Below, in pieces: positions 41,092 to 51,735 of a DNA stretch of 64,000 nt; the stretch's first letter is position 1; every line of letters starts with the position of its first letter. The notes beneath the pieces are model-generated. The model was not told the DNA's origin, made no database searches, and saw nothing but the letters and a program-made list of their open reading frames with translations. Source of the DNA: Vibrio ruber DSM 16370 (GTDB lineage Bacteria > Pseudomonadota > Gammaproteobacteria > Enterobacterales > Vibrionaceae). The DNA lies in the NCBI RefSeq assembly GCF_900163965.1, contig NZ_FULE01000050.1, positions 62,001 through 126,000 of the forward strand, in the 5' to 3' direction. Both the position numbers and the translations under genes were made by a program.

Positions 41092-44000
41092 TGGGTCGCT
41101 CCTTGTTTGTGTTGCTGTGCTTCTTCGCGTAATTTTTCCGGTAGTTTGAATTCACCTTTACTCCGGGAGATCTCTTTCACCACAGGTTTATCAATCGGCC
41201 CTTTCACTTCATAGTTGACCTCGGTAAATACCTCAACCACCGGGGAGATCACCGTCGTGATTGCCAACACATAAAGTGCTGTTACCGGGTTAACGGCGAA
41301 CGCACTGAGGACAGGGATCCCCGAAGTCATATCCGGCACAAAATTTACTTCAGCATCAATGGTATTCGCGTTCAGGTCAACCATCCCTTTAATGGTCATA
41401 TTGCCAGCCAGTGCATCCATCTCAATATTATTGGTCACGAACACACCCTGTGAGATTTCTCCGCTCCCTTCAATGGAGTCAAACGCCATTCCCTGATCAA
41501 ATACATCACTGAAATCGAGCTGCATCTTACGAATAATGGAATCTAAACTGAATAACCCCAGAAAACGTGCCGCACCACTGACATCGGAGATGCTGCCTTT
41601 ACCAAGTTTTGAACTGACCGATCCTTTGAGTGTATCGACCTGTGCGGCCCATGGCGCGCCATCCCATGCCATCTGCGTCTTGATCGAGAACGGTGCATTC
41701 TGGATCCCAGACGTGATCCCAAAACGCTCCATCAGATCACTATTATTATCGCCTTTCAAATCCATACTTAGCACAGTATGGGACTGTTTCCCATCCAGTG
41801 TCCACTGACCATTGGCATGAATTTCATTACTCCCGCTGACGATATCAATATTCTTCCACGACAGCACTTTTCCTTGCCGCTGGAAATCCATATTCAACCG
41901 ACCGACTTTATACCCCTGAAACCAGAAGTCTTGGATCACTAGTGTCAGGTTTGGCATCAACTGATGAAACTGACGATCAAAATTGGTAATACTGCGCTCG
42001 TTCTGTCGAGATTCATCAATAAACAACGAATCGTGCTCTTTCCGGTTTTCTAACGCAGGGATATACAGATGCAGTTGATCCAACGCGACACTTAAATCAT
42101 AGGGAGCAATATAATTGGCTTTCCCCTGAACTTCTTGACTCTGGACATTCATCCGCCAGCCAAAACTTTTGTGACGGGCCAGAAAATCCACATCATGCCA
42201 TTCCAGTGTCGCCAATATCAGATCTTTCACCTGTATTTCAATATGATCCGGTATCGGGAGCGGTGGCATTGCGGCAGCTTGACTGGCACTGCTTTTCGGT
42301 GCACCTGAAGGTGCCTCTTCTGTGGTCAGCAGTTCAATCCACTGATCGAGATCGAAGTGATTCAAGCGAATTGTAGCTGAATGGCCGACAATCGGGCTGA
42401 CTTTAAAGCTGCCATTGCCTAAAATCAGATTGGTTGCCGTAAGCACCGGCTCGGATTGTGTCACGTCGATTTCCGTCTGATACTTGGCATGAGGCACCTG
42501 AATCCGGGCACTGATCGTTTCCTGATTGCCGGAAATTTGTAATACGGCTTTCCCTGGTTCCTGACTCTTTTTATTTAACGGATAAGGATACTGACTGGCA
42601 ATCGCTTGCAAATCGGTGTTCAGGTTTGCCTGATAAGAGAAACCGATATCATTGAGCTGAATATCAACGCCCATTTCCCACGGTGCATGGCCGGAAAGCG
42701 GTTTAACCCATTTTTGACCGACATAAGATGCCAGAGGCGTCACTTCCCAATCGCCCACCGTATCAATATGGACGTTGTATCCTTTGCTGCTGCTTTCACC
42801 CTGAAAATCCCATGACACAGGTTGGCCCAGCATTTCCCCCTGTAAGGCTGAAGCTGTAACCACATCATTATCAAAACGAATCCGGCCGGAAACTTTGCGT
42901 AAATCCAGTGAGGGAGACTGAATATCAACTTGATTGTTCTTTAAATCTGCCCATCCCCATGCCCTCGGCTCTTGACCACTTTCAAAGGGAATGTTGAGCT
43001 GAAACTCAGATTGAATCTTGCCGTTCACCTGTACGGTGGTTAATGCGGCACCGACGGAATTGACCAACGGGGTCGATGTCATGAAATCACGTAATGCATT
43101 CCCCTGAGCTTCCGCTCTTGCTTCAATTTCAATATGTCCCGAATTGATTAAAGCCGGAATCCGTCCGGTTATGCGTAGCGCGTTGACATCCATCAGATGT
43201 GCCTGCCTCGAATCCAGATACATGGATTCATTCTGAAACAGCAGATTCACCTGCAAATCGGTTAAAGGTGGCCATGCGGTATCATAACTGAACCGGGCAT
43301 TTTTTAACCCGACCCAAGCCTGAAAAATACCGTCATTGTGCTGATAAGGAAAATCGTTCAGATGCCCGTACCACAGTATCTTCGCTGTCTTGACCTCTCC
43401 GCCCTGAATCGCAGTCGACAGATAATCGGTCAATTCATCACCAAGTGCACGTACCGGTAAATAACGCCATGTTTCACCAGCCTGAAACAGATCGACTTCG
43501 GTATACAGTGACAGTAACGGGCTTTGATCATGGAAAAAATCCAGTTTAAATTGACCGACGGTCTGTAAATCAGGGGTGCGTACGGCAACCTTGTCTGACC
43601 ATAATGACCAACCGTCAGCAGTAGACTGCCAGACTAAATTAACCTGCCCTTTCTGGATAATCAGCGGTGCCTGAAACACATCACCGTAAGGCAGTGTGTC
43701 ATCATCGAGACTGGCCCGAATGACAGCCTTATCGGTATTGCCACGGATACTTGCCTGTAAGTGATGTACTTCCGGCAACAAGTACCACTGCTGAATCGCG
43801 CCCTCGGAAAGTTGTGCTGAATATTGGCGGATCCCCTGCATATTACCGGCTAAGCGAATATCATGCAGTGTGCCTTGCGGTTTCAGTTGTGCCAACATCC
43901 CTTGCAATTGCTTGGACAAAGGTATGCGTTTAATCATCGGCACGAGCGAGCCAATATTGATCTCACCGATATTCATCAGCCAGTGATCCGGCTGCCATTT

Positions 44001-45026
44001 CATTAAAAAGTTGAGTTCCGGCCACTGAATCTCATCCGTTTGTAAGACGACAGACTGCGCCTGAATCACCATGCCGTCTTGTTTCGGAATCAGCCGGAAT
44101 ACCCCTTCCTGCATATGTAAACGGTGCTGCTTACTTGTCCTTGTCGTTGCGTCTTTATTGGATAAATCCGCCCAGAACAGATCGGAAGGGAGAACCTGCA
44201 CATAGCCATCTTTCGGCGTATTGTGTTCGAGCGTCAACCAGCCATTAAAACTGACCTGACCGCTATGAATACCGGTTTCTTTTTTCAGGTACTGAGACAA
44301 CCACGGGCCGACACTAATATTGTCTGAACTTACATAAAACTGACCGGAAATATCATGAAATGAATCAAAATCTTCAAAGTCTGCACGAACAGAAAGCGAG
44401 TTAATACCGGTATTGGTAACACTTACCACGCCTTGCGCCTGATGACGGTGTCCATTGTTCTGCCATTTTAGCCTGGAAATCTCCAACTGCCGGATATCAC
44501 CAGAGACGGAACGATAACGAACAGCCGAGTCCAGCACCGAGAAATCATCGAGCTGACGCAGAAAAATATTGTCCAGATGACGAATGGTTTCAAGCTGTAC
44601 TTTTTTCTGCTCATCCTTGTCATTGGGCGACTGCTGTTGAAACAGATCAACCGAACTGACATCCAGCTTTGACTGATAAATGACTAAATTGGCAATCACT
44701 GGCTGCCATTGCAGCAGGGATTTAAATAAATCAAATTCAAGATCAACCCGGTCAGCCGTAAAATGAATATCCGATGTGTCAGGTAAATGAGCTTGAAAGC
44801 CTTCTAAAGAAATAGAAGGATGCCGATTACGCCAAAACCCCTCTATGTTCTTCACAGAAAACTGAATTTCAGCCTGCAGGTTCATCCATTCGGTCATTGG
44901 TACTTGATACTGATTCATATGAGGTAAAGCAACTCTCAAAGCTGAAATCAGAATCGCAAGCAGAACCAACAGGCTTAATAACAGCCATAGTAATGTCCGT
45001 ACAAAACGAGAAACTATAAAACGCAC
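41088..45026 (-). CDS. yhdP: YhdP family AsmA-like protein
   Basis: Very large 1312-residue inner-membrane-anchored protein with one N-terminal helix (about 7-30) and a long periplasmic part rich in beta-strands, typical of the AsmA/DUF3971 family that is thought to bridge the periplasm and carry phospholipids to the outer membrane. The C-terminal quarter contains KGSVSSKLGKGSISDVSGAA, FDSIEGSGEISQGVF and MTIKGMVDLNANTIDAEV, characteristic of the DUF3971/AsmA_2 C-terminal domain. It lies between rng and the nitrilase gene as in E. coli. Function comes from the family. Confidence 0.93.
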   Translation of the reverse strand: MRFIVSRFVRTLLWLLLSLLVLLAILISALRVALPHMNQYQVPMTEWMNLQAEIQFSVKNIEGFWRNRHPSISLEGFQAHLPDTSDIHFTADRVDLEFDLFKSLLQWQPVIANLVIYQSKLDVSSVDLFQQQSPNDKDEQKKVQLETIRHLDNIFLRQLDDFSVLDSAVRYRSVSGDIRQLEISRLKWQNNGHRHQAQGVVSVTNTGINSLSVRADFEDFDSFHDISGQFYVSSDNISVGPWLSQYLKKETGIHSGQVSFNGWLTLEHNTPKDGYVQVLPSDLFWADLSNKDATTRTSKQHRLHMQEGVFRLIPKQDGMVIQAQSVVLQTDEIQWPELNFLMKWQPDHWLMNIGEINIGSLVPMIKRIPLSKQLQGMLAQLKPQGTLHDIRLAGNMQGIRQYSAQLSEGAIQQWYLLPEVHHLQASIRGNTDKAVIRASLDDDTLPYGDVFQAPLIIQKGQVNLVWQSTADGWSLWSDKVAVRTPDLQTVGQFKLDFFHDQSPLLSLYTEVDLFQAGETWRYLPVRALGDELTDYLSTAIQGGEVKTAKILWYGHLNDFPYQHNDGIFQAWVGLKNARFSYDTAWPPLTDLQVNLLFQNESMYLDSRQAHLMDVNALRITGRIPALINSGHIEIEARAEAQGNALRDFMTSTPLVNSVGAALTTVQVNGKIQSEFQLNIPFESGQEPRAWGWADLKNNQVDIQSPSLDLRKVSGRIRFDNDVVTASALQGEMLGQPVSWDFQGESSSKGYNVHIDTVGDWEVTPLASYVGQKWVKPLSGHAPWEMGVDIQLNDIGFSYQANLNTDLQAIASQYPYPLNKKSQEPGKAVLQISGNQETISARIQVPHAKYQTEIDVTQSEPVLTATNLILGNGSFKVSPIVGHSATIRLNHFDLDQWIELLTTEEAPSGAPKSSASQAAAMPPLPIPDHIEIQVKDLILATLEWHDVDFLARHKSFGWRMNVQSQEVQGKANYIAPYDLSVALDQLHLYIPALENRKEHDSLFIDESRQNERSITNFDRQFHQLMPNLTLVIQDFWFQGYKVGRLNMDFQRQGKVLSWKNIDIVSGSNEIHANGQWTLDGKQSHTVLSMDLKGDNNSDLMERFGITSGIQNAPFSIKTQMAWDGAPWAAQVDTLKGSVSSKLGKGSISDVSGAARFLGLFSLDSIIRKMQLDFSDVFDQGMAFDSIEGSGEISQGVFVTNNIEMDALAGNMTIKGMVDLNANTIDAEVNFVPDMTSGIPVLSAFAVNPVTALYVLAITTVISPVVEVFTEVNYEVKGPIDKPVVKEISRSKGEFKLPEKLREEAQQHKQGATQ

Positions 45027-45045
45027 AATACCCTACTCAGTTAAG

Positions 45046-46515
45046 TCACATCATGACAACATCAAACTGTTCTTGGACATACAAATGTTCCGCTTGAATC
45101 CGCACTTGCTTGCCAATAAAGACCTCAAGTTCTGCCAACGCATGAGATTCATCACCCTGTAAAGAATCAGCAACGGCCGGCGAAGCATAAACGACGAACT
45201 TATCTGCATCATAAGCCCGGTTCACCCGGGTAATTTCACGCAAGATCTCAAAACAAACGGTTTCAACGGTTTTGACTTGTCCACGCCCTTCACAGGTTGG
45301 ACAAGTGGAACACAGCACATGTTCAATACTTTCCCGCGTTCTCTTGCGTGTCATCTCAACCAACCCCAAATGCGTAAAGCCATTAATGTTGGTTTTGACC
45401 CGATCCTTACTCAAGGCCGTTTCTAAGGAAGCCAACACTCGGGTTCGGTGTTCTTCGGAGGCCATATCAATAAAATCGATAATAATAATGCCACCGAGAT
45501 TGCGCAGCCGAAGTTGCCGGGCGATCGCTTGGGTGGCTTCAATATTGGTGTTGAAAATGGTCTCTTCCAGATTACGACGACCGACAAACGCTCCGGTATT
45601 GATATCAATCGTGGTCATGGCTTCCGTTTGGTCGATAATCAGATAACCACCGGATTTCAGCTCAACCTTACGCTCCAGAGAACGCTGAATTTCATTCTCT
45701 GTATCATACATATCAAAAATGGGTTTATCGCCTTCATACAAAAACAATTTCTCGGTCAGTTCCGGCACATATTCAGAAGTAAATTCTTTAAGGTTTTCAA
45801 ACTCCAGACGAGAATCTACCAGAATTTTAGTTAAATCCGTTCCGACGAAATCTCTGAGAATACGCTGTGACAGTCCCAGTTCACCATAGAGGGTGGTTCG
45901 CGTTTTATACTTTGCCCGCCGCTCCATGATCTTGCTCCACAAGCGCTTGAGAAAAGCAGCATCCTGGGAGAGTTCTTTCTCATCAGCACCTTCTGCGGCG
46001 GTGCGGATAATAAAACCGCCCAGCTCATCACAGTAGTTTGCGACAATATTCTTGAGACGCTCTCTTTCACATTCACTTTCAATCCGTTGGGAAACACCGA
46101 CATGGCTGGCTCCGGGCATAAAGACCAAATAACGGGAAGGCAGAGTGATATCCGTTGTCAGACGGGCTCCTTTGGTACCGAGCGGATCTTTGACAACTTG
46201 CACCACAATATCTTGTCCCTGACGGACAAGTTCTGAAATATCACGAACCTGAAACTGTTGTTTCTCATTTTCCGCCACACATTCTGTATGGGGAACAATA
46301 TCAGAGGCATGAAGAAAAGCAGCCTTATCCAGACCGATATCAACAAATGCAGCCTGCATTCCGGGCAACACCCGGCTCACTTTTCCTTTATAAATATTTC
46401 CGACGATACCGCGTTTTGCATCCCGTTCGATATGAATTTCCTGCAGGACGCCACCCTCTATCATCGCCACGCGACTCTCACTCGGCGTTACATTCAACAA
46501 CAACTCTGCACTCAT
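45046..46515 (-). CDS. rng: Ribonuclease G
   Basis: Endoribonuclease that processes the 5' end of 16S rRNA and some mRNAs. The 489-residue protein has an S1 domain (about 35-125), an RNase H-like and catalytic region with TIDINTGAFVGRRN and IIIDFIDMASEEHRTRV, whose two Asp bind Mg, and the zinc-link CPTC motif in LCSTCPTCEGRGQV. It lacks the long C-terminal scaffold of RNase E. Lies between yhdP and maf, the conserved order. Confidence 0.97.
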   Translation of the reverse strand: MSAELLLNVTPSESRVAMIEGGVLQEIHIERDAKRGIVGNIYKGKVSRVLPGMQAAFVDIGLDKAAFLHASDIVPHTECVAENEKQQFQVRDISELVRQGQDIVVQVVKDPLGTKGARLTTDITLPSRYLVFMPGASHVGVSQRIESECERERLKNIVANYCDELGGFIIRTAAEGADEKELSQDAAFLKRLWSKIMERRAKYKTRTTLYGELGLSQRILRDFVGTDLTKILVDSRLEFENLKEFTSEYVPELTEKLFLYEGDKPIFDMYDTENEIQRSLERKVELKSGGYLIIDQTEAMTTIDINTGAFVGRRNLEETIFNTNIEATQAIARQLRLRNLGGIIIIDFIDMASEEHRTRVLASLETALSKDRVKTNINGFTHLGLVEMTRKRTRESIEHVLCSTCPTCEGRGQVKTVETVCFEILREITRVNRAYDADKFVVYASPAVADSLQGDESHALAELEVFIGKQVRIQAEHLYVQEQFDVVMM

Positions 46516-46535
46516 GAGCGCACCTCAATTTGATT

Positions 46536-47105
46536 TTATAAAAACTTATGCAAGAGCTGGTCAGTTTCAAATAACGGTAGTCCGACAACGGCAAAATAAC
46601 TACCTTCAATCCGAGTTACAAATTTTCCACCCAATCCCTGAATTCCATAACTGCCAGCTTTATCACACGGTTCACCCGATTGCCAATAGCGTTCTATTTC
46701 ATTATCTGACAACGGTTTAAACCATACATCCGTGGTTACCACTATCGTGTGTGTTTGTCGGGCATCGGTGACCGTCACGGCGGTCATGACCTGATGGTTT
46801 CGTCCTGAAAGCTGCGAGAGCATCTGCCGGGCATGTGTAAAACATTGCGGTTTTTCGAGAATATGCTGATCAACCACGACGATTGTATCAGCTCCTAACA
46901 CAACGGCGTCCTCAGAGGTCACCATGTGCAAACCCGCGATTGCTTTTTCCCGGGATAATCTCGACACATAGGCTTGCGCTGATTCATGCGCCTGATGCTC
47001 TTCTGCAACCTCAGGTAAAATAATATTGAACGAGTAACCTAACTGCGTCAGGAGCTCTTTTCGTCTCGGGGAAGCTGAAGCAAGATAAAGAGTCCGGTTG
47101 TTCAT
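46536..47105 (-). CDS. yhdE: Maf-family nucleoside triphosphate pyrophosphatase
   Basis: 189-residue Maf protein, probably the YhdE type that hydrolyses dTTP and UTP. Motifs: LASASPRRKELL at the N-terminus, RLSREKA, LGADTIVVVD and SGEPCDKAGSYGIQGLGG. The start at 47105 (MNNRTLYLASAS) matches the family; the frame runs further upstream into mreD, but that part is not Maf-like. The start overlaps the mreD stop by 4 bases (ATGA). Confidence 0.93.
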   Translation of the reverse strand: MNNRTLYLASASPRRKELLTQLGYSFNIILPEVAEEHQAHESAQAYVSRLSREKAIAGLHMVTSEDAVVLGADTIVVVDQHILEKPQCFTHARQMLSQLSGRNHQVMTAVTVTDARQTHTIVVTTDVWFKPLSDNEIERYWQSGEPCDKAGSYGIQGLGGKFVTRIEGSYFAVVGLPLFETDQLLHKFL

Positions 47106-47590
47106 CGGATATTCCAGTAGCGTCTCACACGTCTCAGCAGCAGGAAAAGCCACGGCCATAAAATACAGCTAATGATTCCGCCCCATAGAGACAGCGCATT
47201 GAACTCGACCGGCCTGAATAAAAACTCTCCGCCCAGTACCATCACATCAAGCGCAATGGTCAGTAACCCAATCACGATTGCCTGCTGCCACAACGCCATA
47301 TTTCGCAGAATCAAAAAATTCATCGCGACAATATACACAATAATAGACAACATCATGCCACGGATCCCCAGAGTCGATCCGAGAATCAAGTCCCAGAGTA
47401 GCCCAAGAACCAACGCTGTACCGACATTCACACGGTGCGGCAACGCAAGTACCCAGTAGCAGAGAATCAGTAAAATCCATGAGGGGCGCAATAATTCAAG
47501 CGCCCCCGGCCACGGGATCGTCTGTAAAACCAGCGCACAAAAGAAGGATATCCAGATCACAACATGTCCTTTCAGGACTTTATTGGCCAC
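47102..47590 (-). CDS. mreD: Rod-shape protein MreD
   Basis: 162-residue inner-membrane protein with five to six helices, part of the elongasome that directs lateral cell-wall growth. The LRPSWILLILCYWVLALPHRV segment and LGLLWDLILGSTLGIRG are typical of MreD, split here as two short motifs. It follows mreC with an 11-base overlap and precedes maf. Assignment rests on motif and position in mreBCD. Confidence 0.93.
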   Translation of the reverse strand: MANKVLKGHVVIWISFFCALVLQTIPWPGALELLRPSWILLILCYWVLALPHRVNVGTALVLGLLWDLILGSTLGIRGMMLSIIVYIVAMNFLILRNMALWQQAIVIGLLTIALDVMVLGGEFLFRPVEFNALSLWGGIISCILWPWLFLLLRRVRRYWNIR

Positions 47591-48467
47591 GCTGCGCCTC
47601 CTTATCCAAGGTATCCGTTAAAGACTGGCGGGCTTTCTGCTGTCGATCCTCATTCGGCCAGACTAACAACAAATAACGTAAGCGATCGAAGTCAACGACC
47701 GGGGTTGCTTCAATCACAGCAAACTCACGACGTGTGTCTTTATCTACTTTGGATACTCTGGCGACAGGATAACCCTCCGGGTAAATGCCTCCCAACCCTG
47801 AAGAGGCCAGCAAATCCCCTTCTTCGATATCGGTACTACTCGGAATATGCTCCAGTTGAATATATTCCGACTGGCCATTCCCGGAAGCAATCACTCGAAT
47901 ATCATTGCGTAAATCCTGAACAGGAATCGCACTATTGGCATCAATCAGCAGTAACACCCGGCTATTATGAGCAGCCACAAACGTCACCTGACCGACGATC
48001 CCTTTTTCATTAATGACAGGCTGGCCTTCATAGACGCCATCGGTCCGGCCTTTATCAATCACAACTTGGTGGGTATATGGTGAGGTATCGACCGCCATCA
48101 CTTCCGTGACCATCTTTCGCTCATCCCGAACAAAAGAAGAGCCCAGCAATTTTCTCAGGCGCTGGTTTTCTTCTTTATACTGATTGAACAAAATTAAATC
48201 ACTTCTGAGCGTCAACACTTCTTGTTTCAGCCGTTGATTGGACTCCAATAACGTCTTGTGACTCTGCATCCGTTCGTATAAACCGTCAAATAAAACCCGA
48301 GGCAAGTCTGCTGCATACTGAATAGGCGCAACGAAACTATTGAGAAAGTAACGTACGTGAGAAAAAGTATTTAAACGACTATCAGCCAGCATGAGACTGG
48401 CTGATAGTACAACGGCAAAAAAAAGACGTAGCGAAAGAGATGGACCTCGCCCAAAAATTGGCTTCAT
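47580..48467 (-). CDS. mreC: Rod-shape protein MreC
   Basis: 295-residue periplasmic elongasome protein with one N-terminal membrane helix (about 12-30), a coiled coil (about 65-105, ERMQSHKTLLESNQRLKQEV in part) and a beta-barrel domain with DKGRTDGVYEGQPVI and LLASSGLGGIYPEGYPV. It forms the MreBCD-RodA-PBP2 complex; PBP2 is also a main carbapenem target, which is of interest given the nearby car cluster. Overlaps mreD by 11 bases. Confidence 0.95.
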   Translation of the reverse strand: MKPIFGRGPSLSLRLFFAVVLSASLMLADSRLNTFSHVRYFLNSFVAPIQYAADLPRVLFDGLYERMQSHKTLLESNQRLKQEVLTLRSDLILFNQYKEENQRLRKLLGSSFVRDERKMVTEVMAVDTSPYTHQVVIDKGRTDGVYEGQPVINEKGIVGQVTFVAAHNSRVLLLIDANSAIPVQDLRNDIRVIASGNGQSEYIQLEHIPSSTDIEEGDLLASSGLGGIYPEGYPVARVSKVDKDTRREFAVIEATPVVDFDRLRYLLLVWPNEDRQQKARQSLTDTLDKEAQRGQ

Positions 48468-48524
48468 GATGACAATCCCGTTTTGCAGCGTCTCTTCATC
48501 TCAAACAATGACACAAAGATGGCA

Positions 48525-49568
48525 CTACTCTTCACTAAATAAATCACCGCCATGCATGTCGATCATTTCTAGCGCTTTACCACCACCGCGGGCGACACAG
48601 GTCAGTGGATCATCGGCAACCACAACAGGGATTCCCGTTTCTTCCGTCAGCAGACGATCAAGATCTTTCAGCAGTGCACCACCACCGGTCAGCACCATCC
48701 CGTTTTCAGAAATATCAGATGCCAGTTCCGGAGGACATTGCTCTAATGCAATCATCACAGCAGAGACGATACCGGTGAGCGGCTCCTGAAGCGCTTCCAG
48801 AATTTCATTCGAATTGAGCGTGAAACTGCGCGGTACACCTTCAGCTAAGTTCCGACCACGAACTTCGATTTCACGGACATCATCGCCCGGATAAGCCGTC
48901 CCGATTTCATGTTTAATCTTTTCTGCGGTTGCCTCACCGATCAAACTACCGTAGTTACGGCGGACATAATTGATAATCGCTTCATCAAAGCGGTCACCAC
49001 CAATGCGAACCGAAGACGAATACACGACACCATTAAGAGAAATGACTGCGACTTCCGTTGTACCGCCACCGATATCAACCACCATTGAACCGGTCGGCTC
49101 TGAAACACGAAGCCCCGCACCGATGGCTGCTGCCATTGGTTCATCAATCAAATAGACTTCACGCGCACCCGCACCTTCTGCCGATTCTTTGATCGCACGC
49201 CGTTCAACCTGAGTCGAACCACAAGGCACACAAATCAACACTCGGGGGCTCGGTTTAAGAAAACTATTGTCATGGACTTGTTTGATAAAAGTCTGCAACA
49301 TTTTCTCAGTGACATAGAAGTCAGCAATCACACCATCTTTCATGGGGCGGATTGCTGAAATATTCCCCGGAGTTCGTCCCAGCATCTGTTTCGCCGCATG
49401 TCCGACAGCAGCGACACTACGACCACCACGCCCTTTATCTTGGCGAATTGCTACAACTGAAGGCTCGTCAAGAACAATACCTTGTCCTTTCACGTATATA
49501 AGCGTGTTGGCAGTCCCTAAATCAATCGATAAGTCGTTTGAAAACATGCCACGAAGTTTCTTAAACAT
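48525..49568 (-). CDS. mreB: Actin-like cell-shape protein MreB
   Basis: 347-residue actin homologue that polymerises along the inner membrane and positions the cell-wall elongation machinery. Motifs: an amphipathic start MFKKLRGMFSND, SIDLGTANTLIYVKG (phosphate 1), MVVDIGGGTTEVAVISL (phosphate 2) and MVLTGGGALLKDLDRLL (adenosine). First gene of mreBCD, downstream of csrD with a 178-base gap that should contain its promoter. Confidence 0.98.
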   Translation of the reverse strand: MFKKLRGMFSNDLSIDLGTANTLIYVKGQGIVLDEPSVVAIRQDKGRGGRSVAAVGHAAKQMLGRTPGNISAIRPMKDGVIADFYVTEKMLQTFIKQVHDNSFLKPSPRVLICVPCGSTQVERRAIKESAEGAGAREVYLIDEPMAAAIGAGLRVSEPTGSMVVDIGGGTTEVAVISLNGVVYSSSVRIGGDRFDEAIINYVRRNYGSLIGEATAEKIKHEIGTAYPGDDVREIEVRGRNLAEGVPRSFTLNSNEILEALQEPLTGIVSAVMIALEQCPPELASDISENGMVLTGGGALLKDLDRLLTEETGIPVVVADDPLTCVARGGGKALEMIDMHGGDLFSEE

Positions 49569-49627
49569 ATTCTTCGTTCATCCTGCAAGAAAATTGAAGA
49601 TTAAAATTCCGTTAAATGTACCAATGC

Positions 49628-49644
49628 CTTGCTGTCACAGCAAG
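49628..49644. other. Inverted repeat upstream of mreB
   Basis: CTTGCTGT and ACAGCAAG are perfect 8-bp arms around one central base in the csrD-mreB gap, 60 bases before the mreB start. It could be an operator or part of a weak csrD terminator; no T-run adjoins it. Confidence 0.4.
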
Positions 49645-49746
49645 ATATTGACACCGAAACATGGACAGAAACACGCAATTTCTAACAGATTTCTTACTCA
49701 GGGCAAAGATTCAGCCTGAAATAGCACCGAATCTTAACCTATTCTG

Positions 49747-51735
49747 TCAGCGTTGTGTGTGTTTCGTTTTCCAGCGTTTGCGTTTCCCCGGTTTAATATT
49801 GGTTACCCGGGGTTTAGGAATCCATTGAGATTCGATATCAAATAACCGTCCCTGAACGCCACTGACACCCAAAGACTGAAGTATTTTCCATTCATTGTCA
49901 GATTCAACACCAACAGCGATAACCTGAGTATCTGCTCCCCGGCAGACTCCAACCATACTCCGTACAAATAATTGGTTCTCGGAACGCCGTTCAATTCCTT
50001 TTACCAGACTACGGTGAAGTTTCAGATAGTCAATTTTGAATTCTTTGACGTAATGAGTACTGACAATCGTTCGGCCGACTTGTCCAACCACAGTCTGACA
50101 ACTGAACGCCTCGATCATTTTTAACACTGGCCGCATATAATCAAGATGTTTGACTAAATGGCTTTCGGTAAACTCGAAACAGAGCCGCTGACGATAGGCC
50201 CGGGGCAGTTGCATCAGCAAATTCCTGAACCAGATAAAATGAGCACGCTGCGCAAATGAGGTGACATATAAATTAATCGAGTACATGTCGCAGGCACTGT
50301 CTTCCTCCCGGAGAAACTGAACCACACGATGACAGGTCACACGATCCAGCACCATCTCATATCCGACGGCCACAATTGCAGAGATAAACCGGGATGTTTT
50401 CATAAATCCCTGCCCCGGTTCGGGAATTCTGACAAACAGTTCTTTATGGGCAACTGAAAGCTGCTTCTGAGGGGAAACAATATAACAGTCCTGTTTGAAC
50501 AAACATATTTTATCTTCGGTCAGGTTATGTTCAAACAAACTGCGCCAGCGGACATTGCCTCTCTCATCATCAACCGATTTAACCTTGTTAAAACGGCTCC
50601 ATGCGTTGCCCCCTTCCAGTTGTGCACTTTTTAATGCGGTCTCCACTTCATCAATAATTCTCCCCCACTGTTCACCTTCGCTGTACATCGTGATGCCGAT
50701 ATGACACCAGTTACTCTGATCCAATGGCAGTGGCGGGCTCAACCGCTCAATCCCTTTCAAACATTGAACAGCAACCTGAGCCACTTCCTTTGAATTTTGA
50801 TGAGGGATCAACACCGAGAAAACGGTGTCATAATAACGCGACAGAATTGCATCCGGATAACGCTGGATAACATTCGAAATACATTCGCCGACCTGAACAA
50901 CCAAATGATCAAATTCTGATTTATCCCGCCCGTCCAGCTCTTCGAGCTGTAACATTAAGACACCGCCACGTGCATCATTTTCAAGTAAAGCCGCTTCCAG
51001 TTTACTATCAAATAACACCCGGTTGGCAGCCCCAGTCAATTGATCCAGAAATGTCTGCGTGCGGATAAATGTATCAAAACGGCTTCGTTCCTGCCGGGCA
51101 TCTTTCAGTTCTTCAATCAGTCGATCAAGCGCTTCACTTGCTGTGTAAGGCCATTCTCTTTCATCACCCTTTGCATAGCGCTCGACCTGTCCCGCCAGAA
51201 TCATCCTGCCGCGTTCTTCAAGCAACTCAGAACCAAGTAACTGAGCCCGTAACCATTTCACACCTCGCAGCAGACACACCACAATCAAAATGACAGCAAA
51301 GGTAGTTGACCACATGGCGCTGAAAGAGTAGGTAAAACCAATATAAGGCGGAACCGCCTTAAAATGTAAGGTGTAATCTTGATTACGTTTCAGCTCAAAA
51401 GCAGCATGATACAAGCGGCTCTCCTCAACCGAAGAGGTCGTATCTTTAAATCGATATACCACACCGGCTTTGGATGTGAGCGTCATTTCAACAATATTAC
51501 TGGCATGAAGTAACTTGGGAACCCAACGCTGCATAGAATAGGCCGCGTCAGGCTCTTCCAGTTCTTTATCAATGACTTCAACCACACCATGTAGGTAATG
51601 ATTGAGATATTCCTGTCCTAAGCGTTGGAAAGAAAGGGTTCCGCCAATAAATAAAATAAAAATCGCTCCGGTCACAATCATCGTGACCACCGCAACCAGT
51701 CGGGTGCTGAGCTTGAGCGTTGGCGTATATCTCAT
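49747..51735 (-). CDS. csrD: CsrD-like protein with degenerate GGDEF and EAL domains
   Basis: 662-residue membrane protein. Two membrane helices (about 12-35 and 130-155) flank a periplasmic domain, followed by HAMP-like sequence, a GGDEF-like domain (about 215-370) where SRYYDTVFSVLIP stands in place of the GGDEF signature, and an EAL-like domain (about 420-640) with FEFTES where EAL enzymes carry the catalytic motif. Both appear inactive, as in E. coli CsrD, which directs RNase E decay of CsrB/CsrC RNAs. Its position upstream of mreB agrees with csrD. The start is the ATG at 51735, with AAGGA 10 bases upstream. Confidence 0.88.
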   Translation of the reverse strand: MRYTPTLKLSTRLVAVVTMIVTGAIFILFIGGTLSFQRLGQEYLNHYLHGVVEVIDKELEEPDAAYSMQRWVPKLLHASNIVEMTLTSKAGVVYRFKDTTSSVEESRLYHAAFELKRNQDYTLHFKAVPPYIGFTYSFSAMWSTTFAVILIVVCLLRGVKWLRAQLLGSELLEERGRMILAGQVERYAKGDEREWPYTASEALDRLIEELKDARQERSRFDTFIRTQTFLDQLTGAANRVLFDSKLEAALLENDARGGVLMLQLEELDGRDKSEFDHLVVQVGECISNVIQRYPDAILSRYYDTVFSVLIPHQNSKEVAQVAVQCLKGIERLSPPLPLDQSNWCHIGITMYSEGEQWGRIIDEVETALKSAQLEGGNAWSRFNKVKSVDDERGNVRWRSLFEHNLTEDKICLFKQDCYIVSPQKQLSVAHKELFVRIPEPGQGFMKTSRFISAIVAVGYEMVLDRVTCHRVVQFLREEDSACDMYSINLYVTSFAQRAHFIWFRNLLMQLPRAYRQRLCFEFTESHLVKHLDYMRPVLKMIEAFSCQTVVGQVGRTIVSTHYVKEFKIDYLKLHRSLVKGIERRSENQLFVRSMVGVCRGADTQVIAVGVESDNEWKILQSLGVSGVQGRLFDIESQWIPKPRVTNIKPGKRKRWKTKHTQR